From Gordius sp. MW1 (lineage: Eukaryota; Nematomorpha; Gordioida; Gordea; Gordiidae), in contig OZ038531.1 of assembly GCA_964036665.1 (NCBI GenBank), forward strand, positions 13,640,168 to 13,704,167: DNA of 64,000 nt, in the 5' to 3' direction. The notes beneath the pieces were generated by a model. That model was given only the letters and a program-made list of their open reading frames with translations. It was not told the DNA's origin and ran no database searches. Shown piece after piece: positions 12,283 to 24,565 of this stretch. The position numbers and the translations under genes are program-made. Each line of letters starts with the position of its first letter. Within the stretch, counting starts at the first letter, position 1.

Positions 12283-15200
12283 GGAAGTCAATCGAGAATA
12301 ATAGGATTCTCAAATTGGCTTACTTTTATATATTTTTTCATGCTCTTTCACATAGAATCGAAAAAAATAAATATTTTTACCTCGAATTTTTTCACATATT
12401 TTTCTTTGAACCGTATTTATCCGATGAAAGTTGTCGTTTTCAGACGTGGTTTCTATGATCCCAAGTAAAAATTTATCAGAATTTAAAAACTATTACTTTG
12501 AAATCATGATCGCATAGAGCAGTTTTGAAAAATTAAGCACATACAACAAACTAATCGCAACAATAAAACGTTGTCTTTTGTCAAAATGATAGTTCTCGCA
12601 GCTTAAAACCTCTTTTCGGAAGTCAATCGAGGATAATAGGATTCTCAAATTGGCTTACTTTTATATATTTTTTTATGCTCTTTCACATAGAATCGAAAAA
12701 AATAAATATTTTTACCTCAAAATTTTTCACATATTTTTCTTTGAACCGTATTCATCCGATGAAAGTTGTCGTTTTCAGACGTGGTTTCTAAGGACCCAAG
12801 TAAAAATTTATCAGAAACTAAAAACTATTACTTTGAAATCATGATCGCATAGAGCAGTTTTCAAAAATTAAGCACTCACGTTGCGATACAACAAACTAAT
12901 CGCAACAATAAAACGTTGTCTTTTGTCAAAATGATAGTTCTCGCAGCTTAAAACCTCTTTTCGGAAGTCAATCGAGGATAATATGATTCTCAAATTGGCT
13001 TACTTTTAAATATTTTTTCATGCTCTTTCACATAGAATCGTAAAAATAAATATTTTTACCTCAAAATTTTTCACATATTTTTCCTTGAACCGTATTCATC
13101 CGATAAAAGTTGTCGTTTTCAGACGTGGTTTCTATGATCCCAAGTAAAAATTTATCAGAATCTAAAAACTATTACTTTGAAATCATGATCGCATAGAGCA
13201 GTTTTCGAAAATTAAGCACTCACGTTGCGATACAACAAACTAATCGCAACAATAAAACGTTGTCTTTTGTCAAAATGATAGTTCTCGCAGCTTAAAACCT
13301 TTTTTCGGAAGTCAATCGAGGATAATAGGATTCTCAAATTGGCTTACTTTTATATATTTTTTTATGCTCTTTCACATAGAATCGAAAAAAATAAGTATTT
13401 TTGCCTCAAAATTTTTCACATATTTTTCTTTGAACCGTATTCATCCGATGAAAGTTGTCTTTTTCAGACGTGGTTTCTAACATCCCAAGTAAAAATTTAT
13501 CAGAATCTAAAAACTATTACTTTGAAATCATGATCGCATAGAGCAGTTTTCAAAAATTAAGCACTCACGTTGCGATACAACAAACTAATCGCAACAATAA
13601 AACGTTGTCTTTTGTCAAAATGACAGTTCTCGCAGCTTAAAACCTCTTTACGGAAGTCAATCGAGGATAATAGGATTCTCAAATTGGCTTACTTTTATAT
13701 ATTTTTTCATGCTCTTTCACATAGAATCGAAAAAATAAATATTTTTACCTCAAAATTTTTCACATATTTTTCTTTGAACCGTATTCATCCGATGAAAGTT
13801 GTCGTTTTCAGACGTGGTATCTATGATCCCAAGTAAAAATTTATCAGAATTTAAAAACTATTACTTTGAAATCATGATCGCATAGAGCAGTTTTCAAAAA
13901 TTAAGCACTCACGTTGCGATACAACAAACTAATCGCAACAATAAAACGTTGTCTTTTGTCAAAATGATATTTCTCGCAGCTTAAAACCTCTTTTCGGAAG
14001 TCAATCGAGGATAATAGGATTCTCAAATTGGCTTACTTTTATATATTTTTTCATGCTCTTTCACATAGAATCGAAAAAAATAAATATTTTTACCTCAAAA
14101 TTTTTCACATATTTTTCTTTGAACCGTATTCATCCGATGAAAGTTGTCGTTTTCAGACGTGGTTTCTATGATCCCAAGTAAAAATTTAACAGAATCTAAA
14201 AACTATTACTTTGAAATGATCGCATAGAGCAGTTTTCAAAAATTAAGCACTCACGTTGCGATACAACAAACTAATCGCAACAATAAAACGTTGTCTTTTG
14301 TCAAAATGATAGTTCTCGCAGCTTAAAACCTCTTTTCGGAAGTTAATCGAGGATAATAGTATTCTCAAATTGGCTTACTTTTATATATTTTTTCATGCTC
14401 TTTCACATAGAACCGAAAAAAATAAATATTTTTGCCTCAAAATTTTTCACATATTTTTCTTTGAACCGTATTCATCCGATGAAACTTGTCGTTTTCAGAC
14501 GTGGTTTCTATGATCCCAAGTAAAAATTTATCAGAATTTAAAAACTACTACTTTGAAATCATGATCGCATAGAGCAGTTTTCAAAAATTAAGCACTCACG
14601 TTGCGATACAACAAACTAATCGCAACAATAAAACGTTGTCTTTTGTCAAAATGATAGTTCTCGCAGCTTAAAACCTCTTTTCGGAAGTCAATCGAGGATA
14701 ATAGGATTCTCAAATTGGCTTACTTTTATAAATTTTTCATGCTCTTTCACATAGAATCGAAAAAAATAAATATTTTTACCTCAAAATTTTTCACATATTT
14801 ATCTTTGAACCGTATTCATCCGATGAAAGTTGTCGTTTTCAGACGTGGTTTCTATGATCCCAAGTAAAAATTTATCAGAATCTAAAAACTATTACTTTGA
14901 AATCATGATCGCATAGAGCAGTTCTCAAAAATTAAGCACTCACGTTGCGATACAACAAACTAATCGCAACAATAAAACGTTGTCTTTTGTCAAAATGATA
15001 GTTCTCGCAGCTTAAAACCTCTTTTCGGAAGTCAATCGAGGATAATAGGATTCTCAAATTGGCTTACTTTTATATATTTTTTCATGCTCTTTCACATAGA
15101 ATCGAAAAAAATAAATATTTTTACCTCAAAATTTTTCACATATTTTTCTTTGAACCGTATTCATCCGATGAAAGTTGTCGTTTTCAGACGTGGTTTCTAT

Positions 15201-16098
15201 GATCCCAAGTAAAAATTTATCAGAATCTAAAAACTATTACTTTGAAATGATCGCATAGAGCAGTTTTCAAAAATTAAGCACTCAAGTTGCGATACAACAA
15301 ACTAATCGCAACAATAAAACGTTGTCTTTTGTCAAAATGATAGTTCTCGCAGCTTAAAACCTCTTTTCGGAAGTCAATCGAGGATAATAGGATTCTCAAA
15401 TTGGCTTACTTTTATATATTTTTTCATGCTCTTTCACATAGAATCGAAAAAAATAAATATTTTTGCCTCAAAATTTTTCACATATTTTTCTTTGAACCGT
15501 ATTCATCCGATGAAAGTTGTCGTTTTCAGACGTGGTTTCTAAGGTCCCAAGTAAAAATTTATCAGAATCTAAAAACTATTACTTTGAAATCATGATCGCA
15601 TAGAGCAGTTTTCAAAAATTAAGCACTCACGTTGCGATACAACAAACTAATCTCAACAATAAAACGTTGTCTTTTGTCGAAATGATAGTTCTCGCAGCTT
15701 AAAACCTCTTTTCGGAAGTCAATCGAGGATAATAGGATTCTCAAATTGGCTTACTTTTATATATTTTTTCATACTCTTTCACATAGAATCGAAAAAAATA
15801 AATATTTTTACCTCAAAAATTTTCACATATTTTTCTTTGAACCGTATTCATCCGATGAAAGTTGTCGTTTTCAGACGTGGTTTCTATGATCCCAAGTAAA
15901 AATTTATCAGAATTTAAAAACTATTACTTTGAAATCATGATCGCATAGAGCAGATTTCAAAAATTAAGCACTCACGTTGCGATACAACAAACTAAACGCA
16001 ACAATAAATCGTTGTCTTTTGTCAAAATGATAGTTCTCGCAGCTTAAAACCTCTTTTCGGAAGTCAATCGAGGATAATAGGATTCTCAAATTGGCTTA

Positions 16099-16108
16099 CT
16101 TTTATATA
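16099..16108 (-). promoter_or_regulatory. TATA-box-like element on the minus strand (example)
   Basis: On the minus strand this reads TATATAAAAG, matching the eukaryotic TATA consensus TATAWAAR. It recurs in nearly every monomer. Several length variants keep a TATAAA-like core on that strand (TTTATAAAAG, TATAAAG); the TTTAAATATT class at 4150, 6192, 13002, 18159, 29347, 42710 and 45437 changes it. In 31% G+C DNA such a match is expected often by chance and I see no clear initiator, so promoter function is only a possibility. Confidence 0.2.
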
Positions 16109-16278
16109 TTTTTTCATGCTCTTTCACATAGAATCGAAAAAAATAAATATTTTTGCCTCAAAATTTTTCACATATTTTTCTTTGAACCGTATTCATCCGA
16201 TGAAAGTTGTCGTTTTCAGACGTGGTTTCTAAGGTCCCAAGTAAAAATTTATCAGAATCTAAAAACTATTACTTTGAA

Positions 16279-16286
16279 ATCATGAT
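16279..16286. other. Short palindrome ATCATGAT (example)
   Basis: This perfect 8-bp palindrome lies in GAAATCATGATCGC about 35 bases before the larger dyad and occurs in most monomers. It is lost in two variant classes: a 3-base deletion giving GAAATGATCG (for example M22 at 7181, M42 at 13996, M60 at 20138), and ATCATTATCGCATGG (for example near 9460, 25480 and 27845). At eight bases it could be chance; its per-monomer recurrence is simply inherited. Confidence 0.5.
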
Positions 16287-16320
16287 CGCATAGAGCAGTT
16301 TTCAAAAATTAAGCACTCAC

Positions 16321-16347
16321 GTTGCGATACAACAAACTAATCGCAAC
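16321..16347. other. Perfect 8-bp dyad in each long monomer (example)
   Basis: GTTGCGAT (16321-16328) is followed after an 11-base spacer by its exact reverse complement ATCGCAAC (16340-16347). The element recurs once per long monomer. It could be a binding site for a dimeric protein or extrude as a short hairpin in single strands; the sequence does not decide which. In short monomers, and in the CGTTTACAAC variants near 47031, 49058 and 50090, the left arm is deleted. No match to a known satellite-protein motif is claimed. Confidence 0.7.
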
Positions 16348-17781
16348 AATAAAACGTTGTCTTTTGTCAAAATGATAGTTCTCGCAGCTTAAAACCTCTT
16401 TTCGGAAGTCAATCGAGGATAATAGGATTCTCAAATTGGCTTACTTTTATATATTTTTTCATGCTCTTTCACATAGAATCGAAAAAAATAAATATTTTTG
16501 CCTCAAAATTTTTCACATATTTTTCTTTGAACCGTATTCATCCGATGAAAGTTGTCGTTTTCAGACGTGGTTTCTAAGGTCCCAAGTAAAAATTTATCAG
16601 AATCTAAAAACTATTACTTTGAAATCATGATCGCATAGAGCAGTTTTCAAAAATTAAGCACTCACGTTGCGATACAACAAACTAATCGCAACAATAAAAC
16701 GTTGTCTTTTGTCAAAATGATAGTTCTCGCAGCTTAAAACCTCTTTTCGGAAGTCAATCGAGGATAATAGGATTCTCAAATTGGCTTACTTTTATATATT
16801 TTTTCATACTCTTTCACATAGAATCGAAAAAATAAATATTTTTACCTCAAAATTTTTCACATATTTTTCTTTGAACCGTATTCATCCGATGAATGTTGTC
16901 GTTTTCAGACGTGGTTTCTATGATCCACAGTAAAAATTTATCAGAATTTAAAAACTATTACTTTGAAATCATGATCGCATAGAGCAGTTTTCAAAAATTA
17001 AGCACTCACGTTGCGATACAACAAACTAATCGCAACAATAAAACGTTGTCTTTTGTCAAAATGATAGATCTCGCAGCTTAAAACCTCTTTTCGGAAGTCA
17101 ATCGAGGATAATAGGATTCTCAAATTGGCTTACTTTTATATATTTTTTCATGCTCTTTCACATAGAATCGAAAAAAATAAATATTTTTGCCTCAAAATTT
17201 TTCACATATTTTTCTTTGAACCGTATTCATCCGATGAAAGTTGTCGTTTTCAGACGTGGTTTCTAAGGTCCCAAGTAAAAATTTATCAGAATCTAAAAAC
17301 TATTACTTTGAAATCATGATCGCATAGAGCAGTTTTCAAAAATTAAGCACTCACGTTGCGATACAACAAACTAATCGCAACAATAAAACGTTGTCTTTTG
17401 TCAAAATGATAGTTCTCGCAGCTTAAAACCTCTTTTCGGAAGTCAATCGAGGATAATAGGATTCTCAAATTGGCTTACTTTTATATATTTTTTCATACTC
17501 TTTCACATAGAATCGAAAAAATAAATATTTTTACCTCAAAATTTTTCACATATTTTTCTTTGAACCGTATTCATCCGATGAATGTTGTCGTTTTCAGACG
17601 TGGTTTCTATGATCCACAGTAAAAATTTATCAGAATTTAAAAACTATTACTTTGAAATCATGATCGCATAGAGCAGTTTTCAAAAATTAAGCACTCACGT
17701 TGCGATACAACAAACTAATCGCAACAATAAAACGTTGTCTTTTGTCAAAATGATAGATCTCGCAGCTTAAAACCTCTTTTC

Positions 17782-20700
17782 GGAAGTCAATCGAGGATAA
17801 TAGGATTCTCAAATTGGCTTACTTTTATATATTTTTTCATGCTCTTTCACATAGAATCAAAAAAAATTAATATTTTTACCTCAAAATTTTTCACATATTT
17901 TTCTTTGAACCGTATTCATCCGATGAAAGTTGTCGTTTTCAGACGTGGTTTCTATGATCCCAAGTAAAAAATATCAGAATTTAAAAACTATTACTTTGAA
18001 ATCATGATCGCATAGAGCAGTTTTGAAAAATTAAGCACATACAACAAACTAATCGCAACAATAAAACGTTGTCTTTTGTCAAAATGATAGTTCTCGCAGC
18101 TTAAAACCTCTTTTCGGAAGTCAATCGAGGATAATATGATTCTCAAATTGGCTTACTTTTAAATATTTTTTCATGCTCTTTCACATATACCTCAAAATTT
18201 TTCACATATTTTTCCTTGAACCGTATTCATCCGATAAAAGTTGTCGTTTTCAGACGTGGTTTCTATGATCCCTAGTAAAAATTTATCAGAATCTAAAAAC
18301 TATTACTTTGAAATCATGATCGCATAGAGCAGTTTTCGAAAATTAAGCACTCACGTTGCGATACAACAAACTAATCGCAACAATAAAACGTTGTCTTTTG
18401 TCAAAATGACAGTTCTCGCAGCTTAAAACCTCTTTACGGAAGTCAATCGAGGATAATAGGATTCTCAAATTGGCTTACTTTTATATATTTTTTCATGCTC
18501 TTTCACATAGAATCGAAAAAATAAATATTTTTACCTCAAAATTTTTCACATATTTTTCTTTGAACCGTATTCATCCGATGAAAGTTGTCGTTTTCAGACG
18601 TGGTATCTATGATCCCAAGTAAAAATTTATCAGAATTTAAAAACTATTACTTTGAAATCATGATCGCATAGAGCAGTTTTCAAAAATTAAGCACTCACGT
18701 TGCGATACAACAAACTAATCGCAACAATAAAACGTTGTCTTTTGTCAAAATGATAGTTCTCGCAGCTTAAAACCTCTTTTCGGAAGTCAATCGAGGATAA
18801 TAGGATTCTCAAATTGGCTTACTTTTATATATTTTTCATGCTCTTTCACATAGAATCGAAAAAAATAAATATTTTTACCTCAAAATTTTTCACATATTTA
18901 TCTTTGAACCGTATTCATCCGATGAAAGTTGTCGTTTTCAGACGTGGTTTCTATGATCCCAAGTAAAAATTTATCAGAATCTAAAAACTATTACTTTGAA
19001 ATCATGATCGCATAGAGCAGTTTTGAAAAATTAAGCACATACAACAAACTAATCGCAACAATAAAACGTTGTCTTTTGTCAAAATGATAGTTCTCGCAGC
19101 TTAAAACCTCTTTTCGGAAGTCAATCGAGAATAATAGGATTCTCAAATTGGCTTACTTTTATATATTTTTTTCATGCTCTTTCACATAGAATCGAAAAAA
19201 TAAATATTTTTACCTCAAAATTTTTCACATATTTTTCTTTGAACCGTATTCATCCGATGAATGTTGTCGTTTTCAGACGTGGTTTCTATGATCCCAAGTA
19301 AAAATTTATCAGAATCTAAAAACTATTACTTTGAAATCATGATCGCATAGAGCAGTTTTCAAAAATTAAGCACTCACGTTGCGATACAACAAACTAATCG
19401 CAACAATAAAACGTTGTCTTTTGTCAAAATGATAGTTCTCGCAGCTTAAAACCTTTTTTCGGAAGTCAATCGAGGATAATAGGATTGTCAAATTTGCTTA
19501 CTTTTATATATTTTTTCATGCTCTTTCACATAGAATCGAAAAAAATAAATATTTTTACCTCAAAATTTTTCACATATTTTTCTTTGAACCGTATTCATCC
19601 GATGAAAGTTGTCGTTTTCAGACGTGGTTTCTAAGGTCCCAAGTAAAAATTTATCAGAAACTAAAAACTATTACTTTGAAATCATGATCGCATAGAGCAG
19701 TTTTGAAAAATTAAGCACATACAACAAACTAATCGCAACAATAAAACGTTGTCTTTTGTCAAAATGATAGTTCTCGCAGCTTAAAACCTCTTTTCGGAAG
19801 TCAATCGAGGATAATAGGATTCTCAAATTGGCTTACTTTTATATATTTTTTCATGCTCTTTCACATAGAATCGAAAAAATAAATATTTTTACCTCAAAAT
19901 TTTTCACATATTTTTCTTTGAACCGTATTCATCCGATGAAAGTTGTCGTTTTCAGACGTGGTATCTATGATCCCAAGTAAAAATTTCAGAATTTAAAAAC
20001 TATTACTTTGAAATCATGATCGCATAGAGCAGTTTTCAAAAATTAAGCACTCACGTTGCGATACAACAAACTAATCGCAACAATAAAACGTTGTCTTTTG
20101 TCAAAATGATAGTTCTCGCAGCTTAAAACCTCTTTTCGGAAGTCAATCGAGGATAATAGGATTCTCAAATTGGCTTACTTTTATATATTTTTTCATGCTC
20201 TTTCACATAGAATCGAAAAAAATAAATATTTTTACCTCAAAATTTTTCACATATTTTTCTTTGAACCGTATTCATCCGATGAAAGTTGTCGTTTTCAGAC
20301 GTGGTTTCTATGATCCCAAGTAAAAATTTAACAGAATCTAAAAACTATTACTTTGAAATGATCGCATAGAGCAGTTTTCAAAAATTAAGCACTCACGTTG
20401 CGATACAACAAACTAATCGCAACAATAAAACGTTGTCTTTTGTCAAAATGATAGTTCTCGCAGCTTAAAACCTCTTTTCGGAAGTTAATCGAGGATAATA
20501 GTATTCTCAAATTGGCTTACTTTTATATATTTTTTCATGCTCTTTCACATAGAATCGAAAAAAATAAATATTTTTGCCTCAAAATTTTTCACATATTTTT
20601 CTTTGAACCGTATTCATCCGATGAAACTTGTCGTTTTCAGACGTGGTTTCTTTGATCCCAAGTAAAAATTTATCAGAATTTAAAAACTATTACTTTGAAA

Positions 20701-23700
20701 TCATGATCGCATAGAGCAGTTTTCAAAAATTAAGCACTCACGTTGCGATACAACAAACTAATCGCAACAATAAAACGTTGTCTTTTGTCAAAATGATAGT
20801 TCTCGCAGCTTAAAACCTCTTTTCGGAAGTTAATCGAGGATAATAGTATTCTCAAATTGGCTTACTTTTATATATTTTTTCATGCTCTTTCACATAGAAT
20901 CGAAAAAATAAATATTTTTACCTCAAAATTTTTCACATATTTTTCTTTGAACCGTATTCATCCGATGAAAGTTGTCGTTTTCAGACGTGGTTTCTATGAT
21001 CCCAAGTAAAAATTTAACAGAATTTAAAAACTATTACTTTGAAATCATGATCGCATAGAGCAGTTTTCAAAAATTAAGCACTCACGTTGCGATACAACAA
21101 ACTAATCGCAACAATAAAACGTTGTCTTTTGTCAAAATGATAGTTCTCGCAGCTTAAAACCTCTTTTCGGAAGTCAATCGAGGATAATAGGATTCTCAAA
21201 TTGGCTTACTTTTATATATTTTTTCATGCTCTTTCACATAGAATCGAAAAAAATAAATATTTTTACCTCAAAATTTTTCACATATTTTTCTTTGAACCGT
21301 ATTCATCCGATGAAAGTTATCGTTTTCAGACGTGGTTTCTATGATCCCAAGTAAAAATTTAACAGAATCTAAAAACTATTACTTTGAAATGATCGCATAG
21401 AGCAGTTTTCAAAAATTAAGCACTCACGTTGCGATACAACAAACTAATCGCAACAATAAAACGTTGTCTTTTGTCAAAATGATAGTTCTCGCAGCTTAAA
21501 ACCTCTTTTCGGAAGTTAATCGAGGATAATAGTATTCTCAAATTGGCTTACTTTTATATATTTTTTCATGCTCTTTCACATAGAATCGAAAAAATAAATA
21601 TTTTTACCTCAAAATTTTTCACATATTTTTCTTTGAACCGTATTCATCCGATGAAAGTTGTCGTTTTCAGACGTGGTATCTATGATCCCAAGTAAAAATT
21701 TCAGAATTTAAAAACTATTACTTTGAAATCATGATCGCATAGAGCAGTTTTCAAAAATTAAGCACTCACGTTGCGATACAACAAACTAATCGCAACAATA
21801 AAACGTTGTCTTTTGTCAAAATGATAGTTCTCGCAGCTTAAAACCTCTTTTCGGAAGTCAATCGAGGATAATAGGATTCTCAAATTGGCTTACTTTTATA
21901 TATTTTTCATGCTCTTTCACATAGAATCGAAAAAAATAAATATTTTTACCTCAAAATTTTTCACATATTTACCTTTGAACCGTATTCATCCGATGAAAGT
22001 TATCGTTTTCAGACGTGGTTTCTATGATCCCAAGTAAAAATTTATCAGAATCTAAAAACTATTACTTTGAAATCATGATCGCATAGAGCAGTTTTGAAAA
22101 ATTAAGCACATACAACAAACTAATCGCAACAATATAACGTTGTCTTTTGTCAAAATGATAGTTCTCGCAGCTTAAAACCTCTTTTCGGAAGTCAATCGAG
22201 AATAATAGGATTCTCAAATTGGCTTACTTTTATATATTTTTTCATGCTCTTTCACATAGAATCGAAAAAATAAATATTTTTACCTCAAAATTTTTCACAT
22301 ATTTTTCTTTGAACCGTATTCATCCGATGAATTTTGTCGTTTTCAGACGTGGTTTCTATGATCCCAGTAAAAATTTATCAGAATCTAAAAACTATTACTT
22401 TGAAATCATGATCGCATATAGCAGTTTTCAAAAATTAAGCACTCACGTTGCGATACAACAAACTAATCGCAACAATAAAACGTTGTCTTTTGTCAAAATG
22501 ATAGTTCTCGCAGCTTAAAACCTTTTTTCGGAAGTCAATCGAGGATAATAGGATTGTCAAATTGGCTTACTTTTATATATTTTTTCATGCTCTTTCACAT
22601 AGAATCGAAAAAAATAAATATTTTTACCTCAAAATTTTTCACATATTTTTCTTTGAACCGTATTCATCCGATGAAAGTTGTCGTTTTCAGACGTGGTTTC
22701 TAAGGTCCCAAGTAAAAATTTATCAGAAACTAAAAACTATTACTTTGAAATCATGATCGCATAGAGCAGTTTTCAAATATTAAGCACTCACGTTGCGATA
22801 CAACAAACTAATCGCAACAATAAAATGTTGTCTTTTGTCAAAATGATAGATCTCGCAGCTTAAAACCTCTTTTCGGAAGTCAATCGAGGATAATAGGATT
22901 CTCAAATTGGCTTACTTTTATATATTTTTTTATGCTCTTTCACATAAAATCGAAAAAAATAAATATTTTTACCTCAAAATTTTTCACATATTTTTCTTTG
23001 AACCGTATTCATCCGATGAAAGTTGTCGTTTTCAGACGTGGTTTCTATGATCCCAAGTAAAAATTTATCAGAATTTAAAAACTATTACTTTGAAATCATG
23101 ATCGCATAGAGCAGTTTTCAAAAATTAAGCACATACAACAAACTAATCCCAACAATAAAACATTGTCTTTTGTCAAAATGATAGTTCTCGCAGCTTAAAA
23201 CCTCTTTTCGGAAGTCAATCGAGGATAATAGAATTCTCAAATTGGCTTACTTTTATATATTTTTTATGCTCTTTCACATAGAATCGAAAAAAATAAATAT
23301 TTTTACCTCAAAATTTTTCACATATTTTTCTTTGAACCGTATTCATCCGATGAAAGTTGTCGTTTTCAGGCGTGGTTTCTATGATCCCAAGTAAAAATTT
23401 TTCAGAATCTAAAAACTATTACTTTGAAATCATGATCGCATAGAGCAGTTTTCAAAAATTAAGCACATACAACAAACTAATCGCAACAATAAAACGTTGT
23501 CTTTTGTCAAAATGATAGTTCTCGCAGCTTAAAACCTTTTTTCGGAAGTCAATCGAGGATAATAGGATTGTCAAATTGGCTTACTTTTATATATTTTTTC
23601 ATGCTCTTTCACATAGAATCGAAAAAAATAAGTATTTTTGCCTCAAAATTTTTCACATATTTTTCTTTGAACCGTATTCATCCGATGAAAGTTGTCGTTT

Positions 23701-24565
23701 TCAGACGTGGTTTCTAAGGTCCCAAGTAAAAATTTATCAGAAACTAAAAACTATTACTTTGAAATCATGATCGCATAGAGCAGTTTTCAAAAATTAAGCA
23801 CTCACGTTGCGATACAACAAACTAATCGCAACAATAAAACGGTCTTTTGTCAAAATGATAGTTCTCGCAGCTTAAAACCTCTTTTCGGAAGTCAATCGAG
23901 GATAATAGGATTCTCAAATTGGCTTACTTTTATATATTTTTTCATGCTCTTTCACATAGAATTGAAAAAAATAAATATTTTTACCTCAAAATTTTTCACA
24001 TATTTTTCTTTGAACCGTATTCATCCGATGAAAGTTGTCGTTTTCAGACGTGGTTTCTATGATCCCAAGTAAAAATTTATCAGAATTTAAAAACTATTAC
24101 TTTGAAATCATGATCGCATAGAGCAGTTTTCAAAAATTAAGCACATACAACAAACTAATCGCAACAATAAAACATTGTCTTTTGTCAAAATGATAGTTCT
24201 CGCAGCTTAAAACCTCTTTTCGGAAGTCAATCGAGGATAATAGGATTCTCAAATTGGCTTACTTTTATATATTTTTTATGCTCTTTCACATAGAATCGAA
24301 AAAAATAAATATTTTTACCTCAAAATTTTTCACATATTTTTCTTTGAACCGTATTCATCCGATGAAAGTTGTCGTTTTCAGACGTGGTTTCTATGATCCC
24401 AAGTAAAAATTTTTCAGAATCTAAAAACTATTACTTTGAAATCATGATAGAATAGAGCAGTTTTCAAAAATTAAGCACTCACGTTGCGATACAACAAACT
24501 AATCGCAACAATAAAACGTTGTCTTTTGTCAAAATGATAGTTCTCGCAGCTTAAAACCTCTTTTC
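17782..24565 (+). repeat. Array block 5: mixed block with local 3- and 5-monomer copies (M53-M72)
   Basis: Monomer starts: 17782, 18116, 18438, 18782, 19116, 19461, 19796, 20138, 20480, 20825, 21169, 21511, 21853, 22187, 22530, 22875, 23210, 23544, 23887, 24222. Short forms: M53, M56, M58, M65, M68, M69, M71. M59 and M64 share GGTATCTATG plus a 3-base loss (AAATTTCAGAATTT), 1715 bp apart. M60 and M63 share AATTTAACAG and GAAATGATCG, 1031 bp apart. M56-M58 and M65-M67 correspond at about 3070 bp. M54 has a private 23-base deletion. Much of 19461-22529 is reused near 34.1-36.2 kb. Confidence 0.88.
18116..18437 (+). repeat. Deleted monomer M54 (322 bp)
   Basis: This is the shortest complete monomer. 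Around 18186 it reads TCACATATACCTCAAAA, joining the CACATA before the A-tract to the TACCTC after it. About 23 bases covering the A-tract/T-tract part are missing compared with its relatives at 12963 and 29305. Short ATA repeats at both ends could have supported slippage. It is the only copy I found with this loss, so it looks recent or was not spread. Confidence 0.9.

Larger units (their letters stand above)
16059..16403 (+). repeat. Representative long monomer (345 bp)
   Basis: This copy serves as reference because the next monomer (16404-16748) looks identical by eye. Landmarks in order: GGAAGTCAATCGAGG at the start; a T/A-rich part with CTTTTATATA; A-tract and T-tract clusters around CGAAAAAAATAAATATTTTT; the well-conserved CCGTATTCATCCGATG and CGTTTTCAGACGTGG; a subfamily site TAAGGTCCC (TATGATCCC in most others); the palindrome ATCATGAT; the dyad GTTGCGAT/ATCGCAAC; and the end CTCGCAGCTTAAAACC. 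Hand count gives 108 G+C in 345 (31%), with 47 G and 61 C, so the + strand is C-biased. The monomer has 13 CpG sites. Confidence 0.95.
12283..17781 (+). repeat. Array block 4, first copy of a block repeated 16 kb away (M37-M52)
   Basis: Monomer starts: 12283, 12618, 12963, 13307, 13652, 13996, 14338, 14683, 15027, 15369, 15714, 16059, 16404, 16749, 17093, 17438. All but M37 are long. M38 has the rare TAAGGACCC (12788). M39-M43 are the recurrent five-monomer block. M47 pairs CATACTCTTTC with CAGATTTC. M48 and M49 look identical. M50-M51 and the following M52 show a 689-bp dimer step: M50 and M52 share CATACTC, GATCCACAGT and GATAGATC, and M49 and M51 share the AAGGTCCC type. The block returns at 28626-33436. 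Confidence 0.9.

Noticed and set aside
16052..16072. Possible CENP-B box around TTTCGGAAGTCAATCGAG
   Set aside because: TTCG is present, but the required A and the CGGG spacing of the NTTCGNNNNANNCGGGN consensus are not met.
18116..18437. Insertion or excision scar at the 23-base deletion
   Set aside because: There are no terminal repeats or target-site duplication. Simple slippage between short ATA stretches is sufficient.
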